Of a DNA stretch of 50,046 nucleotides, positions 8,464-16,606 are shown in pieces. The stretch is from Chryseobacterium gleum (GTDB lineage: Bacteria > Bacteroidota > Bacteroidia > Flavobacteriales_D > Crocinitomicaceae), in assembly GCA_945862165.1 (NCBI GenBank), contig CAMAXI010000015.1, forward strand, positions 1 to 50,046, read 5' to 3'. Made by a program: the position numbers and the translations under genes. The notes below the pieces were generated by a model. It made no database searches. It worked only from the letters and a program-made list of their open reading frames with translations, and was not told the origin of the DNA. Within the stretch, counting starts at the first letter, position 1. The number at the start of each line of letters is the position of its first letter.

Positions 8464-9435
8464 ATGAAAAGAAAAAACTATGTACTTTTAATGTTGTTAA
8501 TCGTAAGTGTTTTCAGTTTTTACGCTTGCTCGCAACAACCACAAAAAAATAAAGTAACAAAAGTCAGCCAAATGAAAAAAGAACTTACCGCAGAAGAAAA
8601 ACGTGTTATACTTAACAAAGGTACCGAAGCGCCATTTATCGGAGAATACACCGACAATTTTGAAGAAGGTATTTACAGCTGTAAACAATGTGGTAGTGAG
8701 TTATATACCTCAACGAGTAAATTTCATTCAGGATGCGGTTGGCCTAGTTTTGACCAAGAAATTCCTGGTCGCGTAAAAAAATTACTAGATGCAGATGGTC
8801 GCAGAACAGAAATTGTTTGTGCAAATTGCGATGGTCACCTCGGACATGTATTTTATGGCGAAGGATTTACTGCAAAAGATACACGTCATTGTGTGAACTC
8901 TATTTCGATGGAATTCATTAAAAAAGAAGATGTTCAAAAACAACAAAAAGTGAAAACAGAGGTTGCAATATTTGCAGGTGGTTGTTTTTGGGGCGTAGAA
9001 TACTATTTTCAAAATGCACCTGGCGTAATTAAAACACAAGTTGGTTATATCGGTGGACACAAAGAAAACCCTACGTATAAAGAAGTTTGCGCCCATACAA
9101 CCGGACACATCGAAGCGATGGAAGTAACATTCGATCCTACGAAAACTAACTACGAAACGCTTGCAAAATTATTTTTTGAAATTCATGATCCTACACAAAG
9201 CAATGGTCAAGGTGGAGATATCGGAGAACAATACCTTTCTGTAGTATTTTATACTTCTGAACAACAAAAAGAAATTACAGAAAAACTGATTCGTTTATTA
9301 GAAAATAAAGGCTACAAAATTGCAACGACTTTACGTCCAGCAACAAAATTTTGGTCTGCCGAAACCTATCATCAACAATATTATGAAAAAACGGGAGGTA
9401 TTCCTTATTGTCATGCTAGACGACAAAGATTTTAA
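8464..9435 (+). CDS. msrBA: Lipoprotein MsrB-MsrA fusion, methionine sulfoxide reductase
   Basis: This 323-aa protein has a lipoprotein signal (MKRKNYVLLMLLIVSVFSFYAC, lipobox ending at Cys22), so it is probably exported and lipid-anchored. Residues 38-150 are MsrB (R-sulfoxide): 'CGWPSF', the resolving and zinc motifs CxxC ('CKQCG' and 'CANCDG') and the catalytic 'RHCVNS'. Residues 163-320 are MsrA (S-sulfoxide): 'AIFAGGCFWGVEYYF' with the catalytic Cys, 'VGYIGG' and 'HDPTQSNGQGGDIGEQY'. Together they would repair both epimers of oxidised methionine in envelope proteins. The domain order (B then A) is the reverse of PilB-type fusions. The stop overlaps the convergent gene by 4 bp. Confidence 0.95.
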   Translation: MKRKNYVLLMLLIVSVFSFYACSQQPQKNKVTKVSQMKKELTAEEKRVILNKGTEAPFIGEYTDNFEEGIYSCKQCGSELYTSTSKFHSGCGWPSFDQEIPGRVKKLLDADGRRTEIVCANCDGHLGHVFYGEGFTAKDTRHCVNSISMEFIKKEDVQKQQKVKTEVAIFAGGCFWGVEYYFQNAPGVIKTQVGYIGGHKENPTYKEVCAHTTGHIEAMEVTFDPTKTNYETLAKLFFEIHDPTQSNGQGGDIGEQYLSVVFYTSEQQKEITEKLIRLLENKGYKIATTLRPATKFWSAETYHQQYYEKTGGIPYCHARRQRF

Positions 9436-10100
9436 TACCCGAAAACAAGGGCTTTTTTAAACCCTACATTTAGAGTAAAATTCAAGCCACTATAAGAATT
9501 AGTTAGACTTGCAATATAATTATTAGGAGTACCTGGTAAAATTGAAAAATTAAAACCCAATTCAAAATAAATAATTCCTCTAACAAATGAATATTGGACG
9601 CCTGCATTACCGCCTACGGCAATTGAAAGTAAATTACCTTTCTTAGTAATATCTGATGGATAAACATAATCAATTGGTTGATCTATTAAGTTTTCAACCC
9701 TTACAGAATTATAGGATACTGTTACATGTTCACCAACATAATAACCGAAACCATACTCTAAGTCATTCCCACCATAATTTCTTCGACCTAACTCAAGAGT
9801 ATTATAACGGTAACTTAAATTTCCATATACAGAATTATAATTATCGATTAATGAAATTACATCCTCGTTCTTTTTTAAAGTAGAGCCAATGCGAGCATAA
9901 ATCGATGTTGCGTCGTTTCTTTTCTCAATTAATAAACTCATTCCTGCATAAGGATTAACAACCGTAAAACCTTTAATTCCATCCAATCCTATCCCAGCAT
10001 AAATCTGACTGTGAACAGATTGAAATAAAGTCAAAAAAAGAAACGAACAAAAAGTTAAAACAACATATATATTACCTCTTAAAATTCTGGACTTTTTCAT
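9432..10100 (-). CDS. Hypothetical outer-membrane beta-barrel-like protein
   Basis: I do not recognise the family. The 222-aa protein starts with a signal peptide (positively charged MKKSRILRG, hydrophobic 'VVLTFCSFLFLTLFQSVHSQ', cut probably after Ser-Gln). The mature part is made of alternating polar and aromatic strands with many Gly, Tyr and Asn residues. It ends in a strand 'GLNFTLNVGFKKALVFGY' with a C-terminal aromatic residue, as in small outer-membrane porin-like barrels. The gene is monocistronic and convergent with msrBA. Confidence 0.7.
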   Translation of the reverse strand: MKKSRILRGNIYVVLTFCSFLFLTLFQSVHSQIYAGIGLDGIKGFTVVNPYAGMSLLIEKRNDATSIYARIGSTLKKNEDVISLIDNYNSVYGNLSYRYNTLELGRRNYGGNDLEYGFGYYVGEHVTVSYNSVRVENLIDQPIDYVYPSDITKKGNLLSIAVGGNAGVQYSFVRGIIYFELGFNFSILPGTPNNYIASLTNSYSGLNFTLNVGFKKALVFGY

Positions 10101-10173
10101 TTTAAATCTATTTACGGCCTAAATTAAGCATTTTACACAAAGCTTTAGTATGTTTGTTTAAAATTTAGATGCT

Positions 10174-10788
10174 ATGGCAATTTTCTCGTTTAATGGTTTT
10201 ATTCCCGTTATTAAAAAATCGAGTTATATTCACCCACAAGCGACCATTATCGGCAATGTAATTATTGGAGAAAAGGTATATGTGGGTCCACACGCAACCA
10301 TACGTGGCGACTGGGGTAAAATCATTTTGGAAGACGGATGTAATGTGCAAGAAAGTTGTACCATCCACATGTTTCCAGGTACGACTACCCTACTCAAAAA
10401 AGGAGCGCATATTGGTCACGGTGCAATTGTTCATGGCGGCACAATCGGTGAAAATTGTTTGATTGGAATGAATGCGGTCGTAATGGACGATGTCGTGGTA
10501 GAAGATGAATGTATTATTGGTGCATTATCCTTTATACCTGCGCGTACTACCATTCCAAAACGTAGTTTAGTTGTCGGAAATCCAGGTAGGGTTATCAAAC
10601 AGGTTTCAGACGAAATGTTGAATTGGAAAACGCGTGGAACCCAGTTATACCAAGAATTACCAAGTGAATGCTATGACACACTGAAAGAATGCGAACCTTT
10701 GGAATTTGAAGAAGAAAATAGGCCAGCACAAGAGAAGATGTTTGAGACTTGGAATAAGTTGAGTGACCCTTCGGCATGCTCAGGGTAA
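10174..10788 (+). CDS. PaaY-like left-handed beta-helix (gamma carbonic anhydrase family) protein
   Basis: The 204-aa protein is built of hexapeptide repeats ('VIIGEKVYVGPHATIRGDWGKIILEDGCNVQESCTIH', 'GAHIGHGAIVHGGTIGENCLIGMNAVV'). The three metal histidines of gamma-class carbonic anhydrases are in place (H69 region, 'GHGAIVHG'). 'RGDWGKI', 'IGALSFIPA' and the C-terminal helix are typical of the PaaY/CaiE subgroup, where PaaY is a thioesterase protecting phenylacetate metabolism. No paa genes are nearby, so function is uncertain. The last residues (DPSACSG) are encoded by a REP-like repeat that also supplies the stop codon. Confidence 0.85.
   Translation: MAIFSFNGFIPVIKKSSYIHPQATIIGNVIIGEKVYVGPHATIRGDWGKIILEDGCNVQESCTIHMFPGTTTLLKKGAHIGHGAIVHGGTIGENCLIGMNAVVMDDVVVEDECIIGALSFIPARTTIPKRSLVVGNPGRVIKQVSDEMLNWKTRGTQLYQELPSECYDTLKECEPLEFEEENRPAQEKMFETWNKLSDPSACSG
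10767..10785 (+). repeat. REP-like element copy 1 (in the 3' end of the PaaY-like gene)
   Basis: CCCTTCGGCATGCTCAGGG, an imperfect palindrome (CCCT...AGGG arms) of the family seen six more times up to 23022. It lies in frame, encodes PSACSG and is followed directly by TAA. Confidence 0.75.
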
Positions 10789-10850
10789 ACTAAGTGACGG
10801 GAGACGGATTTGTTGGGATAAAAAATTAGAATAAGGAACATAATTTAAGG

Positions 10851-11606
10851 ATGAACAAGATTATATTAATTGGTGCGGGGAATGTAGCGACAAATGTCGG
10901 ATTGGGACTAAAACAAGCTGGTTACGAGATAGCAGGCTGCTTCAGTCCTTCGATAGAATCTGCGCGTTTGTTAGCAAAAACACTCGATTGCTTATTAGTA
11001 AATGATTTGAAACAACTACCAACGCACGACCTCCTTTTAGTTTGTGTTCCAGATGCTGCAATCGCAGATGTTATCACTCAATTACCAATCACATCCAACA
11101 TCGCTTATACTTCCGGAACTGTTAGTTTAGACGAATTGCCTAACACCCACAAAATCGGTGTGTTTTACCCGCTTCAAACCTTTACAAAAAACAAACAAAT
11201 CGAACTGAAAACGGTTCCTTTTTTCGTAGAATCTAAGGATGAAAAACTTGAAAAAGAACTACTTAAATTAGCAAAACATATTGGATTACGTGCTGAAATC
11301 ACTTCTTCCGAACAACGAAAACAATTACATATCGCAGCAGTTTTTGTGAATAATTTTACGAATCATCTCGCTTATTTAGCGAAACAACATGTTGAAAAAC
11401 ACGAATTATCTTGGGAAAATTTACTTCCTTTGTTAACCGAAACGTTCGCTAAAATAAACACCGAAAACCCGAAAGAAATACAAACGGGTCCTGCACGTCG
11501 CAATGATTTAAATGTCATTGAGAAACATTTGAGTGAACTTTCCGGAAACGAAAAAGAGATTTATAAAGCGATTACAAACAGTATATTACACACTTATCAT
11601 GCTTAG
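10851..11606 (+). CDS. Rossmann-fold / DUF2520 protein
   Basis: The 251-aa protein has an N-terminal NAD(P)-binding Rossmann fold ('ILIGAGNVATNVGLGLKQAGYEIAG', GxGNxA..) up to about residue 120. A helical C-terminal DUF2520 half follows ('HIAAVFVNNFTNHLAYLA', 'TGPARRNDLNVIEKHLS'). It resembles ketopantoate/pyrroline-carboxylate-reductase-like dehydrogenases, but no substrate is known. The 3' end overlaps kdsC by 8 bp, so the two are co-translated. This pairing is common in Bacteroidota. Confidence 0.88.
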   Translation: MNKIILIGAGNVATNVGLGLKQAGYEIAGCFSPSIESARLLAKTLDCLLVNDLKQLPTHDLLLVCVPDAAIADVITQLPITSNIAYTSGTVSLDELPNTHKIGVFYPLQTFTKNKQIELKTVPFFVESKDEKLEKELLKLAKHIGLRAEITSSEQRKQLHIAAVFVNNFTNHLAYLAKQHVEKHELSWENLLPLLTETFAKINTENPKEIQTGPARRNDLNVIEKHLSELSGNEKEIYKAITNSILHTYHA

Positions 11607-12117
11607 TTACAAAGAAAAACTACCAAACATCACGACCATTATATTAGACATCGACGGTGTACTGACCAATGGTGAAGTTTTTGTTTTAAAAAATGAATTT
11701 GCACGTGCAATCAATACAAAAGATGCATACGCAATTCAATACGCAAAACGTGTAGGTATCAATGTACTAATTATCACCGGTGGAGAGTCACAAGATCTTA
11801 AACAAGCATTGGAAGGGATTGGTGTAACAGAAGTATACTTACGTTCTTCTAATAAAATTGAAGTCTATAACTCCGCGAAAGAAAAATATCATTTCACCGA
11901 CGAACAAGCATTATACATGGGCGATGACATTCCAGACTATCCTGTATTAAAAGTAGTTGGAGTTGCTACCTGTCCGCAAGATGCCGCTATAGAAATTAAA
12001 CAAGTTTCCCATTATCAATCACCATTTAACGGTGGACAAGGATGTGTTCGGGATGTGATCGAGCAGACCTTACGCGTACAAGGGAAGTGGTTTCAAGAGC
12101 AGGCGTTTCATTGGTGA
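11599..12117 (+). CDS. kdsC: KdsC-type HAD phosphatase (KDO-8-phosphate phosphatase)
   Basis: The 172-aa HAD-superfamily protein has motif I 'ILDIDGVLTNG' (D17, D19), motif II 'LIITGG' and motif III/IV 'LYMGDDIPDYPVLK'. It is cap-less and short, as in KdsC, which removes phosphate from KDO-8-P during lipopolysaccharide inner-core synthesis. I start it at the ATG at 11599-11601 (MLSYKEKL), overlapping the DUF2520 gene. The longer frame from 11533 would begin inside that gene and adds non-family residues. It could instead act on a related sugar acid. Confidence 0.88.
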   Translation: MLSYKEKLPNITTIILDIDGVLTNGEVFVLKNEFARAINTKDAYAIQYAKRVGINVLIITGGESQDLKQALEGIGVTEVYLRSSNKIEVYNSAKEKYHFTDEQALYMGDDIPDYPVLKVVGVATCPQDAAIEIKQVSHYQSPFNGGQGCVRDVIEQTLRVQGKWFQEQAFHW

Positions 12118-12133
12118 AATTAAAAAAAACGCC

Positions 12134-12691
12134 TTATTTTCTGATAATCTCAATCGACATATCAATACCGATTTTCAATATCTGTGAAGGTTTCGTGGAT
12201 GTCTTCGTTCCTTCCATGCAAATCAAATCAACTTTCTCCTTGATTTTATTGGAGATTTCGGCATAACTCGCCGGACTCGCCTCACCCGAAATATTGGCTG
12301 AAGTAGAAACAATCGGTTTACGAATCGAGCGAATCAACTTTAGACAAAAAGGATCTTTCGTTACACGAATACCTACCGAACCGTCTTTCGCTAACACACT
12401 CGCTGCCAATCCTTTTGCATTTGGATAGATGATAGTCAATGGTTTATCTGCATATTCTACCAAATCGTAACATACCTCTGGAAATTCTACCGTATATTTT
12501 TCCAACATCTGAATGCTATCTACCAAGACAATAAAACTTTTATTCTCTGGTCGATTTTTAATATCTAAAATTTTTTTACACGCTTCATCATTCGTAGCAT
12601 CACACCCTATTCCCCAGATGGTATCCGTAGGATAAAGTATCGTCCCTCCTTCGTTTAAAATTAGTTTTGCTTTTTCTATCGTTGCTTCCAT
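12134..12691 (-). CDS. tsaC: Threonylcarbamoyl-AMP synthase (TsaC/YwlC/Sua5)
   Basis: The 185-aa single-domain protein has the YrdC fold: 'GGTILYPTDTIWGIGCDATN', 'KIKNRP'-like 'ILDIKNRPENKSF', 'PLTIIYP', 'GSVGIRVTKDPF' and 'PIVSTSANISGEASP'. It makes L-threonylcarbamoyladenylate from Thr, bicarbonate and ATP for the t6A37 modification of ANN-decoding tRNAs. It is the last gene of a tight minus-strand operon, 1 bp after trmD. Confidence 0.94.
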   Translation of the reverse strand: MEATIEKAKLILNEGGTILYPTDTIWGIGCDATNDEACKKILDIKNRPENKSFIVLVDSIQMLEKYTVEFPEVCYDLVEYADKPLTIIYPNAKGLAASVLAKDGSVGIRVTKDPFCLKLIRSIRKPIVSTSANISGEASPASYAEISNKIKEKVDLICMEGTKTSTKPSQILKIGIDMSIEIIRK

Positions 12692-12692
12692 C

Positions 12693-13370
12693 CTATTCTC
12701 CTAATAAATCTGGTCTACGTGCTTTGGTACGCTCTAATGCTTTTTCTTCTCGGAATTTTTCGATTAACTCAAAATTACCCGACAATAATACATCTGGCAC
12801 ACGGTTTCCTTTAAATTCTGGAGGACGTGTGTAAACTGGCGGAGAAAGTAAATCATCTTGAAAACTATCCGTTAATGCAGAAGTTTCATCATTCAAAACG
12901 CCAGGAATCAAACGAATAATACTATCTGTCAATACAGCAGCAGCTAATTCTCCTCCAGAAAGTACATAGGAACCAATAGAAACCTCCTTCGTAATATACA
13001 TTTCGCGAACACGTTCGTCCACCCCTTTATAATGTCCGCAAAGAATAATCAAATTTTCTCCCAAAGACAAATTATTCGCCATACGTTGGTCCAACACTTC
13101 CCCATCCGGTGTCATGTAAATCACCTCATCATATGTGCGTTCCGCTTTTAATTTATCTATCAAGATTGCAATTGGTTCGATAGACATAACCATACCTGCT
13201 CCACCTCCATACGCATAATCATCCACGCTTTTTTGCTTGTTAGTTGCATAATCCCGAATGTTATGTAAATGAATTTCAGCGATTCCTTTCTCTTGCGCGC
13301 GTTTTAAAATCGATGCTGAAAAAGGTCCTTGCAATAATTCTGGTAAAATCGTTAATATATCTATGCGCAT
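12693..13370 (-). CDS. trmD: tRNA (guanine-N1)-methyltransferase TrmD
   Basis: The 225-aa SPOUT methyltransferase makes m1G37. It has the family signatures '[13 protein letters not shown]', '[14 protein letters not shown]', '[14 protein letters not shown]' and the trefoil-knot '[14 protein letters not shown]', followed by '[18 protein letters not shown]'. It is full length. It lies 3 bp downstream of murQ and 1 bp upstream of tsaC, linking two tRNA-position-37 modification enzymes in one transcript. Confidence 0.97.
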   Translation of the reverse strand: MRIDILTILPELLQGPFSASILKRAQEKGIAEIHLHNIRDYATNKQKSVDDYAYGGGAGMVMSIEPIAILIDKLKAERTYDEVIYMTPDGEVLDQRMANNLSLGENLIILCGHYKGVDERVREMYITKEVSIGSYVLSGGELAAAVLTDSIIRLIPGVLNDETSALTDSFQDDLLSPPVYTRPPEFKGNRVPDVLLSGNFELIEKFREEKALERTKARRPDLLGE

Positions 13371-13373
13371 GGC

Positions 13374-14180
13374 TTATTTATTATAGGCTAATACTGCTTC
13401 TCGAACACTACCATGTTTTAACAGTAATTCTTTCGCTTCCTCGTAAGGAATATTTAATTTTTCTTTGACCATGTTAGTACCGCGATCCACCAATTTCAGG
13501 TTACTTAATTGCATATCTACCATACGATTTCCTTCCACACGACCTAATTTAATCATCAAAGAAGTAGAAATCATGTTTAAGACTAATTTTTGAGCTGTAC
13601 CTGCTTTCATGCGCGTACTTCCAGTAACAAATTCGGGTCCAACGACTGGTGTTATCGCGAATTGTGCAACTTTACTCAAGGGACTAGCAGCATTACATGA
13701 AAGTCCACAGGTAATTAATCCCGCGTCGTTAGCTTTTTCAATTGCTCCCAACACATAAGGTGTCGTTCCGGAAGCAGCAATCCCAACTAACACATCGTTT
13801 GGAGTAACACAGTATTCCTCTAGGTCTTTCCACCCTTGTTCGCGGTCATCTTCTGCAAATTCCACTGCCTTACGAATCGCTTTGTCGCCACCAGCAATGA
13901 TACCATTTACTAAGTCAAAAGGAACACCAAAAGTAGGCGGACACTCACTCGCATCTACCACACCTAAACGTCCACTTGTACCTGCTCCCATGTAAAATAA
14001 ACGTCCACCTTGTTGCATACGTTCAAATGCAGCATTCACAAAATTTTCAATTGCTGAAAGTTCTTTTTCTATGGCTAATGGAACCGATTTATCTTCCTTA
14101 TTAATGTTGGATAACAACGCTGCCGTAGACATTTTTTCGAGTCCGTCGTAGTTACTTACTGTTTCTGTTGTACGAATCAT
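13374..14180 (-). CDS. murQ: N-acetylmuramic acid 6-phosphate etherase
   Basis: The 268-aa SIS-domain protein has the MurQ signatures 'GRLFYMGAGTSGRLGVVDASECPPTFG' (catalytic Glu in SEC), 'GIAASGTTPYV' and 'TGSTRMKAGTAQKLVLNM'. It cleaves the D-lactyl ether of MurNAc-6-P to GlcNAc-6-P in cell-wall recycling. It is the second gene of the operon, with 3-bp gaps on both sides. Confidence 0.96.
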   Translation of the reverse strand: MIRTTETVSNYDGLEKMSTAALLSNINKEDKSVPLAIEKELSAIENFVNAAFERMQQGGRLFYMGAGTSGRLGVVDASECPPTFGVPFDLVNGIIAGGDKAIRKAVEFAEDDREQGWKDLEEYCVTPNDVLVGIAASGTTPYVLGAIEKANDAGLITCGLSCNAASPLSKVAQFAITPVVGPEFVTGSTRMKAGTAQKLVLNMISTSLMIKLGRVEGNRMVDMQLSNLKLVDRGTNMVKEKLNIPYEEAKELLLKHGSVREAVLAYNK

Positions 14181-14183
14181 AAG

Positions 14184-14678
14184 TTACACTAAATAAGCAA
14201 AATAATCCTCTTTATCTAAATCCATTTCTACACGCTCTTTCATCGTAGTAGAAAGTGTAATTCCTACAAAATCACTTTTGATTGGGTACCTTCTATGTCG
14301 ACGATCAACTAAAGAAACAGTTTTAATTGCTTTCACTGGTTTTTCCAATAATTTCATCAATGCATATTGCATCGTAGAACCCGAATTGATCACATCATCT
14401 ACTAAAACGATAAAACCATTTAGTAATAAATTCGCATCAATCGAGATAGTGATAGCTTCATTTAATGGTTGTTCTTTATTCATCTTGATTTCAAAAACAG
14501 TCACTTGGTGGTCTGAATTTTCTTGAATAATACGCCCTAATTCTTTTGCGATTCGCGCACCATTTCCAAATATACCTGCAATAAAAATCGTTTTTTCATC
14601 CAAGGAATTTTCTAAAATCTGATGTGCTAGACGCATGATTTTTTGATCAATCTGCGTTTTATTAAGTACTACTTGCAT
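14184..14678 (-). CDS. PyrR-like type I phosphoribosyltransferase
   Basis: The 164-aa protein has the PRPP-binding loop 'VLVDDVINSGST' (92-102), a flexible region 'PLNEAITISID' and 'VSLVDRRHRRYPIKSDFVG', as in PyrR and related phosphoribosyltransferases. PyrR regulates pyrimidine genes and has weak uracil PRTase activity, but here it heads a murQ-trmD-tsaC operon with no pyr genes. Its actual substrate is therefore open. It is the first gene of the operon, followed after 3 bp by murQ. Confidence 0.85.
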   Translation of the reverse strand: MQVVLNKTQIDQKIMRLAHQILENSLDEKTIFIAGIFGNGARIAKELGRIIQENSDHQVTVFEIKMNKEQPLNEAITISIDANLLLNGFIVLVDDVINSGSTMQYALMKLLEKPVKAIKTVSLVDRRHRRYPIKSDFVGITLSTTMKERVEMDLDKEDYFAYLV

Positions 14679-14740
14679 GTAAGATTTGTATTTTTTTCAA
14701 AGATAAGGGATATAGTTGAAAGTAGAAAGAATAAAGTGAC

Positions 14741-14764
14741 GGTCCCTCGAGAACCTCGGGAACC
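14741..14764. repeat. REP-like element copy 2
   Basis: A GGTCCCTCGAGAACCTCGGG core with a closing AACC makes an imperfect palindrome of the same family, preceded by GTGAC as at 16262. Confidence 0.75.
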
Positions 14765-14895
14765 TAGAGAGAAGTAACTGAATAACGAGTTACTTAGTGA
14801 CGGGATTAACCATTGAGAAGTTGAGAAATTAAGATTGGTTGGTTGGGAGAAGGTTATATTTAGACTCATTGAGAATTTGACGGTGTCAACCGAGT

Positions 14896-14923
14896 GACGA
14901 GAAACGAGTAACGAGTAACGAAG
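14896..14923. repeat. Heptanucleotide tandem repeat (AACGAGT type, 4 units)
   Basis: GACGAGA, AACGAGT, AACGAGT and AACGAAG have an exact 7-nt period. Confidence 0.7.
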
Positions 14924-15043
14924 TGAAGATTTAAAGAACCATATAAGGCATATAATTATTTTTTTTTCTAAATGCACTTTCCACAACCTCACACTTATTA
15001 TCATCCTCAACTTCTAAATTTCTTAATGGTAAAATCTAAGTCA

Positions 15044-15063
15044 GACTGAGCGGAGTCGAAGTC
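15044..15063. repeat. REP-type stem, second subtype
   Basis: GACTGAGCGGAGTCGAAGTC is the 'CTGAGCG-AGTCGAAG' stem commonly dispersed in Bacteroidota genomes. A decayed relative (GTCAGACTTAGCGAGGTAGA) lies near 16395. Confidence 0.6.
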
Positions 15064-15178
15064 GACTGGTGTTTATTCTCCATGGTGAAAAACAATCTAT
15101 TTTCACTAATTTTGATTATTATATTAAAACTATCAACTAATTACTATTTCCTAAAAGCTAATTCCTAAAAACTAATCC

Positions 15179-16261
15179 ATGATTACAAAACCTACCCTTC
15201 TTGTTGACGAAAAAAAATGTCGTGCGAACATCCAAAAAATGGCCGATAAAGCAAAACGCAACAAGGTAATTCTTCGCGCACATTTTAAAACACATCAATC
15301 CTTAGAGGTCGGTCGTTGGTTTAAAGAAGCTGGGGTAGAAAAAATTACCGTTTCCTCGCTAGAAATGGCAAAATATTTTTCAAAAGAATGGGATGATATC
15401 ACCGTTGCATTTCCTGTGAATATTTTAGAGATAGACACCATCAATTTGTTAGCTTCTTGTATCCAGTTGAATTTATTAATCGAAAACATGGATACGGTTG
15501 ATTTTTTAGCGCAAAATTTAAATCATCCAATTGGATTTTTCCTCAAAATAGACATAGGTTACCACCGAACTGGTATTAAACCAGATAATTACGCACTAAT
15601 TGACACCATATTAGAACGCGCAAAAGCAAGCGACAAATTAAACTTTTTAGGTTTTTTAGGACATGCTGGACATAGTTACAAATCTAAATCGCACGCAGAA
15701 ATTGAAGCAACACATACAGATAGTATTGCACGTATTCTTCCACTTAGAGAAAAATATTTAGCAGCATATCCAAACCTATTAATTTCGGTTGGAGACACTC
15801 CTACTTGTAGCGTGGTGGAAGATTTCTCGATGGTCGATGAAATTCGCCCAGGGAACTTTGTGTTCTACGACCTTACACAAGCCCAAATCGGATCAAACAC
15901 CTTAGAAGAAATAGTTGTTGTGATGGCGTGTCCAATCGTCGCAATTCACCCAGAAAAAAACGAAATCATTATGTATGGAGGTGGTGTTCATTTTGCAAAA
16001 GATGCTTACCAAGATCCAGAATTAGGAACTATCTACGGAAAAATTGTTACACAAACAGAAAACGGTTGGGGAAAAATTCAAGAAGGTATCTATGTTAAGA
16101 GTTTATCGCAAGAGCATGGAATTATAGCTGTTACAGACGAAATCATAGGAAATTATAAGGTTGGAGATATTTTGTACATCTTACCAGTTCACTCTTGTTT
16201 GACTGCAAATTGCCATAAGACCTACCAATTATTGAGTGGCGAAGTGATTGAAAGGTTTTGA
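15179..16261 (+). CDS. D-threonine aldolase / D-serine dehydratase-like PLP enzyme
   Basis: The 360-aa fold-type III (alanine-racemase-like) protein has an N-terminal TIM barrel with 'LRAHFKTHQS' (PLP lysine in the HxKTH context), 'FLKIDIGYHRTGI', 'GHAGHSY' and 'SVGDTPTC'. A C-terminal beta domain ends with 'ILPVHSCLTANCHKTY', the His/Cys metal site of the D-serine dehydratase-like domain. Family members cleave D-threonine or dehydrate D-serine, needing PLP and a divalent metal. Exact substrate unknown. It stands alone between two repeat-rich gaps. Confidence 0.9.
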   Translation: MITKPTLLVDEKKCRANIQKMADKAKRNKVILRAHFKTHQSLEVGRWFKEAGVEKITVSSLEMAKYFSKEWDDITVAFPVNILEIDTINLLASCIQLNLLIENMDTVDFLAQNLNHPIGFFLKIDIGYHRTGIKPDNYALIDTILERAKASDKLNFLGFLGHAGHSYKSKSHAEIEATHTDSIARILPLREKYLAAYPNLLISVGDTPTCSVVEDFSMVDEIRPGNFVFYDLTQAQIGSNTLEEIVVVMACPIVAIHPEKNEIIMYGGGVHFAKDAYQDPELGTIYGKIVTQTENGWGKIQEGIYVKSLSQEHGIIAVTDEIIGNYKVGDILYILPVHSCLTANCHKTYQLLSGEVIERF

Positions 16262-16266
16262 GTGAC

Positions 16267-16290
16267 GGCCCGTCTAGAACCTCAGGAACC
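16267..16290. repeat. REP-like element copy 3
   Basis: GGCCCGTCTAGAACCTCAGG followed by AACC, directly after a GTGAC that follows the upstream gene's stop. Confidence 0.7.
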
Positions 16291-16312
16291 TAGTGATGAT
16301 TTAACGTGGATT

Positions 16313-16486
16313 ACCATTAAGAAATTAAGATCGATGGAGGGGAAAAGATTTCGTTTAGGTTCATTAAGAATTTGACAGTGTCAAATATTCAAAAGTCAGA
16401 CTTAGCGAGGTAGAAGTTGATTATTGTTTATTCTCAATACACCTTCCACGCCTCACACTTCTTTTCTTACTAAATTTCTTAATGGT
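16313..16486. repeat. MITE-like segment with inverted ends
   Basis: It starts ACCATTAAGAAATT and ends AATTTCTTAATGGT, which are exact inverted repeats over 14 bp. A related 222-bp segment with a degenerate left end lies at 14809-15030. No coding capacity. Confidence 0.5.
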
Positions 16487-16606
16487 AAATCCCCCTACCT
16501 TCACTTTTCATTATTCTAAATACACCATCTATCACCCTAAACTTCTTAATTTCTTAATGGTGAAAACAACTTTTACTTTTAACTTTACATTCTAAAACTA
16601 AAGTGC

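Larger units (their letters stand above)
14679..15178. other. Repeat-rich intergenic region
   Basis: This 500-bp stretch has no gene (the minus-strand frame at 14669-15010 is low-complexity). It holds a REP-like copy (14741-14764), a heptamer array (14896-14923), a segment bounded by ACCATTGAGAAG and CTAAATTTCTTAATGGT (14809-15030) and a second REP-type stem GACTGAGCGGAGTCGAAGTC (15044-15063). Pieces of the same set recur in the next gap (16262-16606). Confidence 0.7.
16262..16606. other. Repeat-rich intergenic region
   Basis: No gene is present. It contains a REP-like copy (16267-16290), a segment 16313-16486 bounded by ACCATTAAGAAATTAAG and its near reverse complement TAAATTTCTTAATGGT, and another CTTAATTTCTTAATGGTG end near 16545-16563. 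'TTTGACAGTGTCAA' here parallels 'TTTGACGGTGTCAA' in the 14679-15178 gap. Confidence 0.65.

Noticed and set aside
14669-15010. 113-codon minus-strand frame
   Set aside because: It is the translation of the repeat mosaic (Ser/Phe/Leu-rich) and overlaps the phosphoribosyltransferase start.
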